From Botryosphaeria dothidea (lineage: Eukaryota > Ascomycota > Dothideomycetes > Botryosphaeriales > Botryosphaeriaceae): a DNA stretch of 64,000 bases. The stretch lies in NCBI GenBank assembly GCA_011503125.2, contig WWBZ02000013.1, positions 558,001 to 622,000 of the forward strand, given 5' to 3'. Numbering within the stretch: the first letter of the stretch is position 1; each line of letters begins with the position of its first letter. Positions 1 to 11,315 of this stretch are shown here, in pieces. The translations under genes and the position numbers were made by a program. The notes beneath the pieces are model-generated. The model was not told the origin of the DNA. It worked only from the letters and a program-made list of their open reading frames with translations, and did no database searches.

Positions 1-769
1 CTAACTGGAAATTAGCCGATCAAACGTCGTGGATCAACTTCATCAAGCCTATAATGTTGGCAGAAGAGTTGCAGTTCCCGCACCTTCTCTCTGTGATTGA
101 CACCACTAGCCAATGGTTCCACAAAGTGCATCCTGAGCGGATGGTTCCGTCTTTGAAGGATCAGGATCCAGAGACCAAAGAAGAGGTGATCGTGTTCGAA
201 GGTACTGCATGCTTACAGTATCTGGCCGACCGGTTTGATACCGATGGCGCATGGACAGGTCGTACCGCGTACGAAAAGTCGCAAGTACTTTCCTGGACCG
301 CATACCAAACGGCAGGAATCGGGTGAGTCATGCTTACAGAAAAGATTACCATCTCTGCTAATGCAGTCCCTCCAGGGCCACGGCGAAATACTGGCTCTAC
401 TTCCTCCGCGGCTATCCCACTCGGGCAAATCCGGTACAGCTGCCGAAGACGATCGAAAAGTAAGTCCATCAATTGTCTCAAGACTTGTACACCTCGCTCA
501 CTGATCTCTAAAGGCTCCATTCCAATACCCTGAAACAGTGGGACATCTTGGACAAGCGCCTGTCGCTTCCGGGGCAGGATTACATCGCCCTAAAAGACCG
601 ACCCACCCTCGCTGATCTTTCTTATTTCCCTTTTGCAATGCCCTGGATGTTCAAGTTCCTGGACGTGGATATCAAGGATTGGCCAAATATTGAAGCTTGG
701 AGTAAGCGAATGCTAGAGAGACCGGCTGTGAAGAGGGTGCTCGATTACGCTCCGACCATTGGTCATTAG
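1..769 (+). CDS. Glutathione S-transferase, GliG-like, 5' end cut by window edge
   Basis: In ETP biosynthesis this GST type conjugates glutathione to an oxidised diketopiperazine, which is the sulfur-insertion step. Readable exons are <3..322, 376..459 and 514..769 (stop TAG), with GT-AG introns. The visible protein starts inside the thioredoxin-fold N-terminal domain, with the motifs KPxMLAEEL, NPERMVP-like HPERMVPSL and the ACLQYLADRFD segment that binds the gamma-glutamyl moiety. It continues into the all-helical C-terminal domain, which contains a TAKYW motif and ends near WSKRMLERPAVKR. The ATG at 54 is internal to the conserved fold, so the true start lies left of base 1. The O-methyltransferase next door converges on it. 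The family (Ure2/GliG-like fungal GST) is clear; the ETP role is inferred from the neighbours. Confidence 0.88.
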
Positions 770-949
770 GGATGTGTAGGTATTTGACTTCGTTCTGTAT
801 GATAAAAAACGTTTATATTTGAATGAGACGAATTCTGTTCCCTCGTATCTGGCCACAGTTCGACCCCTTTTCTGGACCCCAACTTTGCACATCAAGGTAG
901 ACATGGGTAAAAGAAGGATCAGAAATACAATTCTCGCTCCAATGCAATT

Positions 950-2252
950 TCACGGCTTCGGCCTCAAATCAATGGCACATGGCCAGGCATTCCTGAGCGG
1001 ATAGACTTTATCAATGACCCATCCGGACCGGTCCGCCAAAGAAACCCATTCATCCATCGTTCTCTCCAACCCGTCGGCAGCAATCATCATATTCATATCC
1101 CCGTGCCTTGCCAGCCTCGCACTGTGGGTGGTGTCGAGTATAGATTCAAGAACAATCAGCCGGCTATTGGGGCCCTGGATCAGCGAACTGCGTATATTAC
1201 TCAATATGCGAACGGCATCGTCGTCCTTCCAGTTGTGCAGCGTCCACTTGATCGTATACACCGTCGCCGGCGGAATCGTCTCGAAGAAGTCCCCCGCAAC
1301 GATATTCCCCTCGGGCACGCGCTCCGCCAGATCGGCGTACTGGCCGCCCGGCGCGCGGAAGAAGGGCCGGATGTGCTCGACGACGTGCGGCAGCTCGACG
1401 ACGCCGCCGCGCATGCCGGCGTGCGCGCGCAGCAGCAGCGCCAGGAACGCGCCGCCACCGCCGCCGACGTCGACGACCGTTTCGTGGGCCACCTCGCGCC
1501 ACGGGTAGTCGGCCAGGATGCCGGGCGCCTGCGCGTCGGCGCCGGCGTTGAGCGCGCGGTGCACCTGCGGGAACCAGCCGCGCTGCTTGAAGAAGGCGTT
1601 GACGTCCAGGTCGGTGTCGTAGTTGATCTGCGCGGGCGTGCGGGTGGCGCTGTTGTGGAGGGACTCCGGGATGCCGCGGGCCATGTCGTAGAACTGGTTG
1701 CCGTACAGCGTGACCCACTGGTGCCACTGCGTCCAGTGGTCCTTTGTGAGCATGGTGGACGTATGGTTGTTCCAGAACGTCTTGGTGGTGGCGTTGTAGC
1801 CGAAGATGCCGTTGCTGGCTAGGACGCGGAGGACCTGGTGCAGCCGGTCTGGGCGAGCGCTGCAGGCCTCCGCGAGATCTGAGATCTCCATGGGTCCTGC
1901 TTCTTGGAGTTTGTCTGCGACGCTGAGATCAACTGCTCCGACGAGACATTTGGCGGGGACGTAGCCTACGGGCCGGTTAGCAAGCTATTTGCTGTGCTGA
2001 GTCTGCGAAACTACCCAAGAAGTGATCGGCTAAGGTTAAGTGGCCCGGACCAAGCATCTGTTGGATCTCGTGGAGTAAGTCGGTTGACCTTTCTGCCAGC
2101 TTGCTGACGTCTTGATCTGGGAGCGCTCCTTTTTCATGATTGTGTAGTGCTTTGTTCAGCTTCCGTTGAGCCTCTTCAGTTTTGAGGATTTCCACCGTTC
2201 TTTCGAGATTTTCGTTCAATGACGAGAGCAGGGTAGCGATATCACACGCCAT
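950..2252 (-). CDS. SAM-dependent O-methyltransferase, GliM-like
   Basis: Two exons, 2252..2015 and 1965..950, give 417 aa, the usual size for fungal class I (COMT-like) O-methyltransferases. The N-terminus is a helical dimerisation region, followed by a winged-helix part (EISDLAEACSARPDRLHQVLR). The SAM-binding motif I is VVDVGGGGGAF around Asp245. The catalytic base is the His of WTLHNWKDDDAVRIL near residue 323, followed by the acidic residues expected in this family. The intron has donor GTAGTT and acceptor CGTAG and keeps the frame. The gene is divergent from the methyltransferase at 2557 across a 304-bp promoter that carries an exact TCGG-N3-CCGA site. In ETP pathways such enzymes methylate a phenolic or hydroxyl oxygen of the diketopiperazine core; the exact substrate is inferred. 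Confidence 0.92.
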
Positions 2253-2351
2253 AGCAACAACAATGGTTTGGAAAACACCGGTGAGGAAACTACAGGTTTT
2301 GAGCGTATCTGGCTGACATCTGGATCCTATAAGGTAGAGTAGTTTTTGGCT

Positions 2352-2362
2352 TCGGTGACCGA
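2352..2362. promoter_or_regulatory. ETP-regulator-type site TCGG-TGA-CCGA
   Basis: An exact match to TCGG-N3-CCGA, the palindrome reported for the Zn2Cys6 regulator of ETP clusters (SirZ/GliZ type). It lies in the shared promoter, 100 bp upstream of the O-methyltransferase ATG and 195 bp upstream of the other methyltransferase ATG. Confidence 0.75.
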
Positions 2363-2556
2363 GCCATGACCTCGAAAACCGCGTTGCTCAGTACATTGAT
2401 GTAACGCAAATGACTTAAATACTGATCACAGCTACCTGTGGCCCACTGCATTCTTCCCAAAGGGTAGTTGCAGCAGGTCAACAAAACTGCATATTCTCCC
2501 CCGTCGCAAACTTTCTCACGAAACAACGGCCTGACGCCATCGGTAAGGGAGTAGCC

Positions 2557-3517
2557 ATGTCTTCCGACGGGGACTATTTGCATGGGTATGGAGAGAGCGA
2601 AATGAGACGTCTTCAAGGACAACATCACGGTTTGGAGCACCAAATGGGCGGTTTGGTCCTGGCTCCACTGGATATCAACTCGGAAAACTTAAAAATCCTA
2701 GACAGTGGCACGGCCGACGGTACGACTTCGAGTTCAATTTTCATTCATGAGTCTTTGGCTGAAATAGAATATGATAGGTTACTGGTTGCGAGAACTGTCG
2801 CGCAATGTGCCGGCGTCATGTCAGCTTTTCGGAACGGACGTCTCGACCGCAGGCTTCCCAGCGGACCTGCCACCAAACATCCATCTGCACAAGCAGCCCG
2901 TAACGGATCCCTGGCCAGAATCGTGGAAAAGCTCATTCGACCTCGTCCACCAGCGAGCAACTCTACCAGCCATCCAGGCTGTGGACTGCCAAGCAGCGGT
3001 CAAGAATCTCGCCGAGCTGCTCAAGCCCGGCCACGGCTGGCTCCAACTCGTCGAACCCAACATCTCCAGCTACCTCACCGACGAGGAAGCCGCCCGGTTC
3101 CCCGCGCTGGGCGAGTTCTCGAAGCTCATGGGCGAGATCTTCCCGCGGCTGGGCCACAATCCCTCGCCGGGCCCGCTGCTGCGGGCGTGGCTGGCCGAGG
3201 CCGGACTGCGCAGCGTTGACGAGAAGATTGTCGATTTGCCGATTGGGAAATCCGCAGCTGATCCTGTTCTGGGCGAGGCGGCCAAGCATAACGTTTTGCA
3301 GGTATTTGACGGCTTTCATGCTGCCGCTGCAAGTGAGTTCCGACCTCTGTATTCCATCGCGCTGTTCCGGATGATATTGACGGCATGCACGACAGACCTT
3401 CCAGACTTACCGTATACTGCCGAGTATTTCGAGGATGTTCGTCAGCGTTTGGCTGCCGAAGCTGATGCAGTTGGGGGAATGATTCGTTGGCACGTTGTGT
3501 GGGGACAGCGGGTGTAA
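2557..3517 (+). CDS. UMTA-class SAM methyltransferase, possible GliN-type N-methyltransferase
   Basis: Exons 2557..2719 and 2778..3517 give 300 aa. The N-terminus (YLHGYGESEMRRLQGQHHGLE) resembles the opening of fungal UMTA/GliN-type methyltransferases. Motif I reads ILDSGTADGYWLREL, a variant of the usual D-x-GTGTG-W pattern. It is followed by FGTDVS (motif II), FDLVHQRATLP (motif IV) and LAELLKPGHGWLQLVEPN (post-motif). The intron (GTACGA..GATAG) falls inside motif I, as is common in this family. It is transcribed away from the O-methyltransferase under a shared promoter with an ETP site. A ring-nitrogen methylation role is suggested by context; O- or S-methylation is also possible. Confidence 0.85.
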
Positions 3518-4243
3518 ATCAAGACGGAGACTTTACATTGCTTCTCAGGTTCGGCTCATGTGGACTGGCATCATGAGCGAGTTCTTCTAAGTTATGCGGG
3601 ATGCAAAATACATTATAGTACTACGAAATGCCCTCCCTGTAGGAGTAGAAGTATTGTTTGGACGCAATTGTTTTGAAAAACTAATTCCCTTATATGGGGA
3701 GAAATGCTTCCACTCCCTACGCGTTATCATTCAATCCTATATTTCTGAAGCCATGGTCATTTGCACAGCCCGACTTACATAGCTCGGACATGAGAAGCAC
3801 CGTAACCGGACTGTGCTAAATTTATGGTTAAGTTTCACACGAGAGAGGTATAAGTATGACCTTGAATGTGAAGCCCGAAAGCTCTGGGGCATTTTCGCCG
3901 ATCACGGTGCATTGATGCCATGCATAGTCAGATAATTGAAAATGACCGAGCGAAGCAGAGATGCTCGGCTGATTCGAAAAAGGGAATCTTATGTGTACAG
4001 CAGCTGAAGTAGTCCATACCTTCGTAGTTACAAGATTGATGTTCTCCATCAAAATACTGCACTGTTTTATGCGCCTGTATAAAATTCAAATCAACATCTT
4101 CTTCAAGCTTCCTCAGCATTTACAGATGAAATCAGTTCTCGTTAGGCGAAACTATGCACCGCTCAATGGGAGCACTTTGAAAGACAAACTGAAAAATTTT
4201 GACAGCAAGGAATGCTTTGTGTATACACTTACGCTGGGCCGAT
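3518..4243. other. Intergenic, no gene seen
   Basis: This 726-bp convergent spacer lies between the methyltransferase and the first P450. It is AT-rich with only short, non-conserved open frames. I see no RNA gene, repeat or domain fragment in it. Confidence 0.6.
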
Positions 4244-6050
4244 TTACAGCTGCCTCCTCCGAACTCTTGCTGGTATCGGGCCCTTTGGTGGCATGGTCCC
4301 AAAGAAGAAAAACGCCTTATCCCCCTCATACTTGACGTCGTCTCCACCAGTAAGCTCGATCTCCAGCATCCTCGTCAGCAGAGCGAAAGAACCAATCATC
4401 TCCTGCTTGGCGAAATTGCGCCCAGGACACATGCTCTCTCCGCCTCCGTACGGCACCCATGCTCCCGCAAGGCCGGCCAGCGAAAACGCCGGTCCGTCGC
4501 CACGCCGAGGTTCTGAAGGATCCGCCGTCTGTGAGGGCGCGCTTCTTTTGTCGTTTGGATAGACAAGGAACCTGTCCGGCCAGAATTCGTCCACCGGATG
4601 CGGGTCCTTCTCAGTGCCGGTATTCCACACCTTCTCGTCAAACGCCGCCACGTTGCCGAGCAGAAACACCATCGCTTTCTTCGGCAGCCTCCATCCCGGC
4701 AGCGGCTGCTCGTCAGTGTGGATGTAACGGGACAGCATGTTGGTGGTGTGCATGCGCAGCGTCTCCGCATAGACGGACTGCAGCAGCGCATCATTGCACG
4801 CCTCCCCGAGATCGATCTCGCCGCTGCCGAAGGCGGCGTCGACGGCAGGCAGCACGCGCTTCAGCAGGCCCGGCGTACGGAGAACATTGATAACCATCCA
4901 CGACACCGCCGGCACGATATTGACATTCGTCCTTCACCGCGCCCCGACATTAGATCGACGACTCCAGCCAGGGGGAAGGGGGAGAGAGAGAGGGCAAAAC
5001 TCACACAAACAGCAAAATCAAGTCATCCGCCGCCATCCCGTCCTCGTCCACGCCGCCGGCCATCCTCCCGTACAGCCGCTTCCGCTCCTTCACGAACTCG
5101 CACCCCCACCACTCGTCCCACCCAGGCCCGGCCGCCTCGAGCGGCGCCTCCCGCGCCGCCCTGTTCCACCGCCTGAGGTTCTCCAGCATCCGCTCGCGCG
5201 CCGCGTGCGCGCCCGGCGCCAAGAACCGCGGTAGCCCCCGCAGCAGCGTCGGCACGGCGGCGTAGAAGGCGCGGAAGTCGCGGGCCAGGGCGGGATTGAC
5301 GGCGAAGATGCGCGTCCCGCACAGCGCCTCGACGGAGGCCGTGAAGACGACGCCGCCCAGCCAGGCGTGCAGGTCGGGGACGGGCGTCCACGCGTCGCCT
5401 CCCGCGACGCCGCGCAGCTGCCGCTCGAAAGCCCCGGCGAAGCGCGCCGCCGTGTCGCCCAGCCGCCGCCCGCTCATCTGCGCGACGACCAGCCGGTGGT
5501 GCAGGTGGTAGAAGCGCTGGGGCGGCGCGACGCGCGAGCCGGGCAGTGGGCGCGCGGAGATGCCCGAGTCGTCGGCGGCGTAGACGCGGTCGAGCGCGGA
5601 GGCGGGCGCGCCGGCGACGTGCCGCATGACCATCGTCGTGGTGGCGAGGCTGGTCTCGGTCCAGGCGGCCTTGAAGAAGGTGGCGATGTCGGAGGGGGCG
5701 GAGATGCAGTAGAAGGTCTGGTGGGCGAGGCGGACGCGGAAGGGCTGGAGGTTGTGTTGTTTGCTGGGACGGCGTTGGTGAGCTGCGTGGGTGGTGGGGG
5801 ATCGAGGGACTTACGCCAGGCGCGTCACGTAGCCGTGGGTGTCGCGCATCCAGGACACGAGGTTTCCGACTCCTGGTACCCAGTATGGCACCGGTGGTGG
5901 CCGTTTTGCCCCCGTGCCGGTGGTCCTGGTGGAAAGGGCGGCTTTGGTGCTGCTGGCGACATATGTTAAGGTGCATATCAGGGCTGCCAACAAGACGGCC
6001 ACGGCCATGGGGCTGGACTGCGGTCCGGTGGTAAAGTTGAGTACATCCAT
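4244..6050 (-). CDS. Cytochrome P450 monooxygenase (ETP cluster, first)
   Basis: Exons 6050..5815, 5763..5005 and 4931..4244 give 560 aa with consistent phases. One N-terminal membrane anchor (about residues 15-36) is followed by a proline-rich hinge (PPPVPYWVPGVGN). The I-helix region lies around exon 3, and the K-helix ExxR is ETLR (Glu388, Arg391). The heme loop is YGGGESMCPGRNFA with Cys500 as thiolate ligand. The C-terminal PIPARVRRR tail resembles fungal CYP families of the CYP7/CYP8-like type. It should be an ER-bound oxidase using NADPH-P450 reductase. ETP clusters carry P450s that oxidise the diketopiperazine before GST attack (GliC role) or remodel rings (GliF role); which role applies cannot be told from sequence. 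An exact TCGG-N3-CCGA site lies 110 bp upstream. Confidence 0.93.
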
Positions 6051-6159
6051 GGTGTGTAGGACGTTGTCATTACGGTTGAGCTCTCACTTCTGCGCTTTTT
6101 GGCTAGAAATATCAGTTGAGATGAATGAGGCGGCCGAACACGTTTTGCCGGATGTCGTC

Positions 6160-6170
6160 TCGGAAACCGA
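6160..6170. promoter_or_regulatory. ETP-regulator-type site TCGG-AAA-CCGA
   Basis: An exact TCGG-N3-CCGA palindrome, 110 bp upstream of the first P450 start codon at 6050 and downstream of the GliK-like gene. Confidence 0.75.
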
Positions 6171-6356
6171 TGACCGTGTTGCTCCAGGTTGCAGCTCCAA
6201 GCCGTAGAAGAGACTGGGATGAATACAACGCCTTTTACTTGTCTGAGACGATGGGTAATGAAAGAGATTGGCGAAGTGAAGTAATCCGCACAAAACTGAA
6301 TTCTATTCCTTCATCACTGGAGTATTCTGCTCTCATTTTGGGTCACTACAGTGGAG

Positions 6357-7235
6357 CTATCCATTCGCACTCCATTCCAAACCACCAACATCATCGAGAC
6401 CATCCCCCCTGCCCCACAACGGCGCATGGACGTAATCATGGTGTAGCCACATGACAAACAGAAGACAGCGAACAATTGACTTGACAACAGGAGGCACATT
6501 GCCTCTCCCATCCGCGTTCTTCGTTGCTTTAGACAGCAGCTCAGCAATCTGGAACAGCGGGAGATAGATGGCCAGGAAAAGGGCCGCTCCGATGCGCCGT
6601 CGAACAGACGCGGGCGGCCGATAGCACGGCAGCTGCTGGAGATAGCTCTGGTAGGCGTCCGGCAACGACGCTTCCGCAGCACCTTCGACCATGATGTCCT
6701 GCCGTCGGCGTCAAGTCAGAGAGCTGCGATGTCTTCGGGAGTGGCTGGGGCGGCGTACCTTGTAGCGCGCGCTCGCCAGGCGCGGCGGACTGCAAGCAAA
6801 GCCCGCCACGAGCGTCGCGACCCTCAGCGCGCCGCACGGCTCGCCCACGACGGCAGCAGCACCATGCGGGTCGAGCGGCTCGGCCAGCAGCTCGGCCTCG
6901 TTGTAGACGACGTCGCCGGCCTCGGACGCGAGGATGCTGACGTACTGCTCGCGCGTGACGAGGTACGCGACGCCGTGGACGTCGGGCGTCTTCGCGCGCC
7001 CCAGCGCCCCGGGGGAAAGCGGCGCGATCGAGGCGAAGGCGGGCTCGCGGTAGGGCAGGCCGTAGATGTCGAAGGTCAGCGCCCAGCCGGGCACCCTGAC
7101 GGCGACTTCGGCGAGCGGCGCGATGCCGCGCGCGCCGCGGAAGGTGCTGGAGCTCATGTTCGAGCCGTACGCAAGGTACCACACCTTGTCGCCTCGAGAG
7201 ACGTCCATGGCTGGGATGGCAGTGGCGGACGGCAC
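6357..7235 (-). CDS. Gamma-glutamylcyclotransferase-like protein, GliK homologue
   Basis: Exons 7235..6759 and 6698..6357 (donor GTACGC, acceptor GGCAG, phase 0) give 272 aa. The N-terminal half carries the GGCT-fold signature WYLAYGSNMS and the ASEAGDVVYN segment that corresponds to the catalytic-Glu region. The C-terminal third is a helical extension (LFLAIYLPLFQIAELLSK..) as in GliK-type proteins. In gliotoxin biosynthesis GliK removes the gamma-glutamyl groups of the bis-glutathione adduct before dipeptidase and C-S lyase action. It lies between the first P450 and the MFS gene, on the same strand as both, with an exact ETP site 61 bp upstream of its ATG. This is one of the most ETP-specific genes in the window. 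Confidence 0.87.
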
Positions 7236-7295
7236 GGGCGATGCGGAATGGATATGTACATACAGTGGGTTTTGTGCCGGCCGGGCGCCGAGACC

Positions 7296-7306
7296 TCGGT
7301 CGCCGA
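7296..7306. promoter_or_regulatory. ETP-regulator-type site TCGG-TCG-CCGA
   Basis: An exact TCGG-N3-CCGA palindrome in the 116-bp gap between the GliK-like start (7235) and the MFS stop (7352). Confidence 0.78.
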
Positions 7307-7351
7307 CACTCTCTGCCTCCTGCAGCGCCTACGGACATCTATACACACGGC

Positions 7352-8787
7352 TTATTCAGCACGCCTCGGCCTGGCAGGGAAAGCAGAGCAGACCGCGCCG
7401 GCGAGCAGGCACGCCAGAGCGCCCGCGATGAGGACAGACGCAACAAACAGCGCCGACGCCTCCGACCGTCCGCTCTGGGCGCTGCCGAGCAGGATGGGCG
7501 ACAGGAGCGCGCCGCACGTTTCCATCAGCGCCAGTGTAGCCAGCGCCTGCGTTGCGTCGTCGACCAGGCCCACCGCGTAGCTCTTGATGAACGAAGGCGC
7601 CGAGAGCCCCATGGACGCCAACGCCGTCAACGAGAAAACCTGCCAGGGCCGCGTCGTCAGGCCGATAAGGGGGAAAACGCCGCCCAGCAGCAGCATCGAG
7701 GCCACCGTGTTGCCGAGACTGGCGTTAGAGACTGATCGCGGCTCTTTGTCAGTACCGGTGGACGCAGCGGGCTGCAGGCGCGGCCATAGAACGTGCACGA
7801 CGAAGAGGTACGCGCTCGAGCTCGCGGCGGCCAGCGAGACGATCCATCCGTTCTCCTTGCCGGTAAAGCCATACCGCACCGACGTGAAGACCAGGAGCGC
7901 CGGATAGACGTATGAGACTGCGGCTAGGAACAGCAGCAAGGCGGCTCCCGGCCCCCAGATGCGGCGCTCGAGCGCTGCTGCCCGCAGCGGCTGCAATAGC
8001 CTCTTCACGAGTGCAGTGGGAGCACCCCGCTCGTCAGCGCTCGCTACATCAACGGGAATCTCTCTTTCCTTTTCCGGAATGCAGCTGGCGGGGAGAGAGA
8101 AGAGGTATGTAAAGGTCAGCGCGAACGTCAGGACGGCGATGACGAAGCTTGTGCGGAAGTCGGTGAACAGGCCGGCGAGGATGGGGCCCAGTGCCTGCCC
8201 GACCATGTATAAGGCCAGCGAGATGCCGAAGAGGCGGGACGCCTGAGATGCTTGCGGGGCGCGAACGTAGAGCGTGTTCAGCGCCAGCTGGAGGATGTTG
8301 TCCGTCGCGCATCCCTCGAAGACCCGGCCGAAGAGAGCGATCCATACGCTTTCGCAGTACACTGGGCCCAAAATCAGCTCCGGAACCTGCATCGACCGCG
8401 AGTCTGCCACTAACCTCCGAGTGCCAGGATCGCAACGCCGGTAGACCTCGCGAATAACCAGAAGTAGAGTGTGGTCTTCGGGCTGCCTTGCTGCAGGAAA
8501 GGCACAAGCCACAGAACAAGGACGGCGCAGAAGTTGGCAATGGTCACAGACAATGCCACCGTTGCTGAGTATCTTTCCTTCTCGTGCGGAGAACAGTTGC
8601 CGGGATTCCTGCAAAGGAGCGTCTGATAGGCGAAAATGGTCGTTGCGCTCGTTGCAGCCATGCCCATGGAGCAGAACAGCGCAACTGGCAGCACGAAATA
8701 CAGTCCGCATGTAATTCTGCGTTGAGGACTCGGCCGGTGCGCTTCCTCGACATTCTCGTCCTCTATGGCTCCGTACGTTGAATGCAT
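7352..8787 (-). CDS. MFS transporter, about 12 membrane segments, cluster exporter
   Basis: Exons 8787..8415 and 8361..7352 (donor GTTAGT, acceptor CCCAG) give 460 aa. An alternative acceptor would break the downstream frame, so this junction is preferred. The protein has a short cytosolic N-terminus and then regularly spaced hydrophobic helices, including ITCGLYFVLPVALFCSMGMA, LFGISLALYMVGQALGPILAGLFTD (motif C-like GPILAG) and a charged central loop (EKEREIPVDVASADERG). Length and loop fit a 12-segment DHA1-like carrier rather than the 14-segment GliA type. It is divergent from the second P450 (246-bp shared promoter). Export of the ETP product or an intermediate is the likely role; the substrate is inferred. 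Confidence 0.85.
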
Positions 8788-9033
8788 CTGGCTTTCGGAA
8801 TAGTAATGGCTCAGAGGGACGATTGACGGCTGTGTGAGCGCTCAAGAAGTTTCCTGCCCGGTCATCGTGGATCAAGAGCTCAATATATACCCGAGTGGCG
8901 TGATCCCGGGCAATTCCCAATTCCGGTCTGGCTCGAGCATAGGTGTCCGACAAAGCATCCGTGTCAACCAAATACTATGTAAATCGCCTTGCCTCCACAG
9001 TCCAGCGAAGCCAATCACTCCTCTGCTTACGCC

Positions 9034-10949
9034 ATGGACGCCAAGGCATTGAACGTCGATCACGGTCTCGCCCGGCTGAACGGTTCTGCTGGGAACCCTC
9101 TGTTCGTTGCCATTGCCATTTGTACAGTGTCGCTACTATGGCGGTACTGGACAAAGAGTCCCTACCCCCGCGTCGGAAATTCGAGACTTTGGACATGGCT
9201 GCCGTTCGCGACACCCATGCGTTATGCCCTTGACAAAATCGCGAATGAGGCATATCTAAAGGTTTGCTCCACGCGAGGCACGATCCAGCAGATCAGTAGT
9301 GCTGATGATAAGACAGATCAACAAAGGCCTCGGGCAGGCCTTTGCCATGAAGTTTTTCGGCTTCGATTACATTATGCTCCCGCCTGAGTATTTGCAAGAT
9401 CTCAAGAAGGCCAGCCTCGATACGTTAAACTTCAACGTCAGCTTTTCAGACGTAAGATAGCACAGTTTTGACTCTCAACATCTGTCTGAAGTCAGGTCGG
9501 AAGGGTATGCTAATCCCTAAAAGGCCTTCAACCTCGATGCGTCCGTTGGCGATCTCTACTGGAGCGACAATATGCGCCTTGCTGTTACCAACTACTTGAA
9601 CAAGCAAATGAGCATGTAGCCCTTTGCACGTCCTCTGAGACAAAATCCCGACTTACTTTTTATAGAACGCTTCGTCCCCGAGCTGGTAGACGAAGTGGAT
9701 TATTCTTTGGACAAATTGATCGGACATCCTGCCGGTGCGTATCCAACCAACATTTGTTTCATCTTATGCGCCTTATTCCTAACATCGATTAGGCTGGAAA
9801 AATATTGTAGCAGCAAAGCTGAATGGAGACCTAATCCACCGCGTCACCAACCGTGTTCTAGTGGGCCCAGAGTTCTGTAGGGACGAAACCTTCCTCGAGA
9901 CTTCTCAGAAATTCACCTCAACCCTCCTGCCAAGCGCCGTCTGGACCAACTTCATGACTTTTGGACCACTGCGCCCCCTCCTCTCCAAATTGACCACGTG
10001 GTTTCACAAGACGCAGCTGGAAGCTTCCATTAAGCTGCTCACACCGGAAATCAAGCGGAGAATGCGAGCAAGAGAAGCAGAAAAGCCATCGCCCTGCTCT
10101 GACAGCATAGAGTGGTTGATCGACATAGCCGAGAAAATGGACGACCAACGCGAGCTCAGTGTCCGGCGGCTGGCCGAGAACGTGCTCCACCTGCTCTTCG
10201 CCGCGAACAGCGCACCGGGCGCACTCGTCACGCAGATGGTCTACGAAGTCCTCATGGATCCCCGCTACCTGGGCCCGCTCAGGGACGAGATCGCAGCCGC
10301 CCTCAGGGCGGAGGGGTCCTGGACCGCAGAGGCGCTGGCGGACATGCCTCTCCTGGACAGCTTCGTCCGCGAAACGTTGCGGATGTACCCGCCCGGCTCA
10401 AGTACGTCTACCGAACCGATTGGCAGGATTGAAACTAACCCCTCCTTTTTTTTTTCCCCCCCTGACTAGTCGCATGCACGCGGACGGTCATGGACGAGCA
10501 GTACACGCTGCATGACGGCACCAAGCTTCCCCGAGGCAGCCGCATCGCCTTTCCCGTTTTGGCGATCCAAGTAGACCCGGCAAACTACGAAAACGCAGCC
10601 ACGTTTGACGGCTACCGCTTCGTGGAAAGGGACCGGGCCGGCAAGGCCAAGGCCAACACGTTGGCATCGTCGACGGTTACGCCTGACTTCCTTCCGTAAG
10701 TCCCCAATTTCCCCCCTCCCCTTGGCGTTCTGTTGGCTCATTCTGCATAGATTCGGGTACGGGAAACACGCTTGTCCTGGGAGATTTTTTGGAATCTTGG
10801 AGGCAAAAATTGTGTTTGCAAAGCTGCTGCAGGAGTACGATATGGAGTGGGCCGAGCCGGTGACTTCTAGGCCGCCGAACATATCTATCGAGGGGATGGT
10901 TCCTCCTAATCAGGCACAGGAAATCAAGATCAAATCCCGGTCATCTTGA
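9034..10949 (+). CDS. Cytochrome P450 monooxygenase (ETP cluster, second)
   Basis: Seven exons give 517 aa: 9034..9261, 9317..9451, 9524..9611, 9666..9734, 9793..10401, 10470..10695 and 10751..10949. One N-terminal anchor ([19 protein letters not shown]) precedes the P450 fold. The I-helix reads [11 protein letters not shown], the ExxR is ETLR (Glu367, Arg370), the PERF-like segment is [10 protein letters not shown] and the heme loop is [14 protein letters not shown] with Cys460. The family resembles fungal ent-kaurene-oxidase-like/GliF-type enzymes. Intron 3 keeps the frame only with a GC donor (A|GCATGT..TATAG); the nearby GT donor does not. The poly-T/poly-C run at 10446-10462 is intronic. 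A second ring oxidation or ring closure is likely; the exact reaction is unknown. Confidence 0.9.
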
Positions 10950-11315
10950 TAGACGTAGTTTAGCGAACGACCTTCTCCAAATGGGAATGTTGTGTGGAAA
11001 TAGTAATTGTCCGTTGTATGTATCCGCGCGGCTGTGCAAAGGCCCGTCAAGACGGTGCAGATCCTACACGTCAGCACGAGTGATGTACCAGATGATTCCC
11101 CAATGACAAAAAAGTTTCATGGTGTTATGTGATGCCGGTGGAACATATGTGGATTGCTTAAACTTGTACAAGATGGCATGTATAAAGTCTCCGTCGCCCT
11201 TCATGACTTCCAACTACAGTATTTTTTTATGAGCTGTACCGTTCACCTCAACTACTCATCCGATACGATCTTAGATTTGCTATCCTACACCGGGATCTTC
11301 CTTTGTTAATCTGGA
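10950..11315. other. Intergenic, no gene seen
   Basis: A 366-bp convergent spacer between the second P450 and the CmcJ-like gene. It is AT-rich with no open frame of note and probably holds the two 3' ends. Confidence 0.6.

Noticed and set aside
1103..1822. 239-codon plus-strand open frame
   Set aside because: It is antisense to the GliM-like methyltransferase in GC-rich DNA and has low-complexity Arg/Val/Gly composition without motifs.
5023..5976. 317-codon minus frame over the first P450
   Set aside because: Arg/Pro/Ala-rich out-of-frame reading of the P450 exons; it runs through both introns and carries no fold.
7241..7735. Plus-strand frame over the GliK/MFS boundary
   Set aside because: It overlaps the well-supported MFS C-terminus and the ETP promoter site and shows no protein-like motif.
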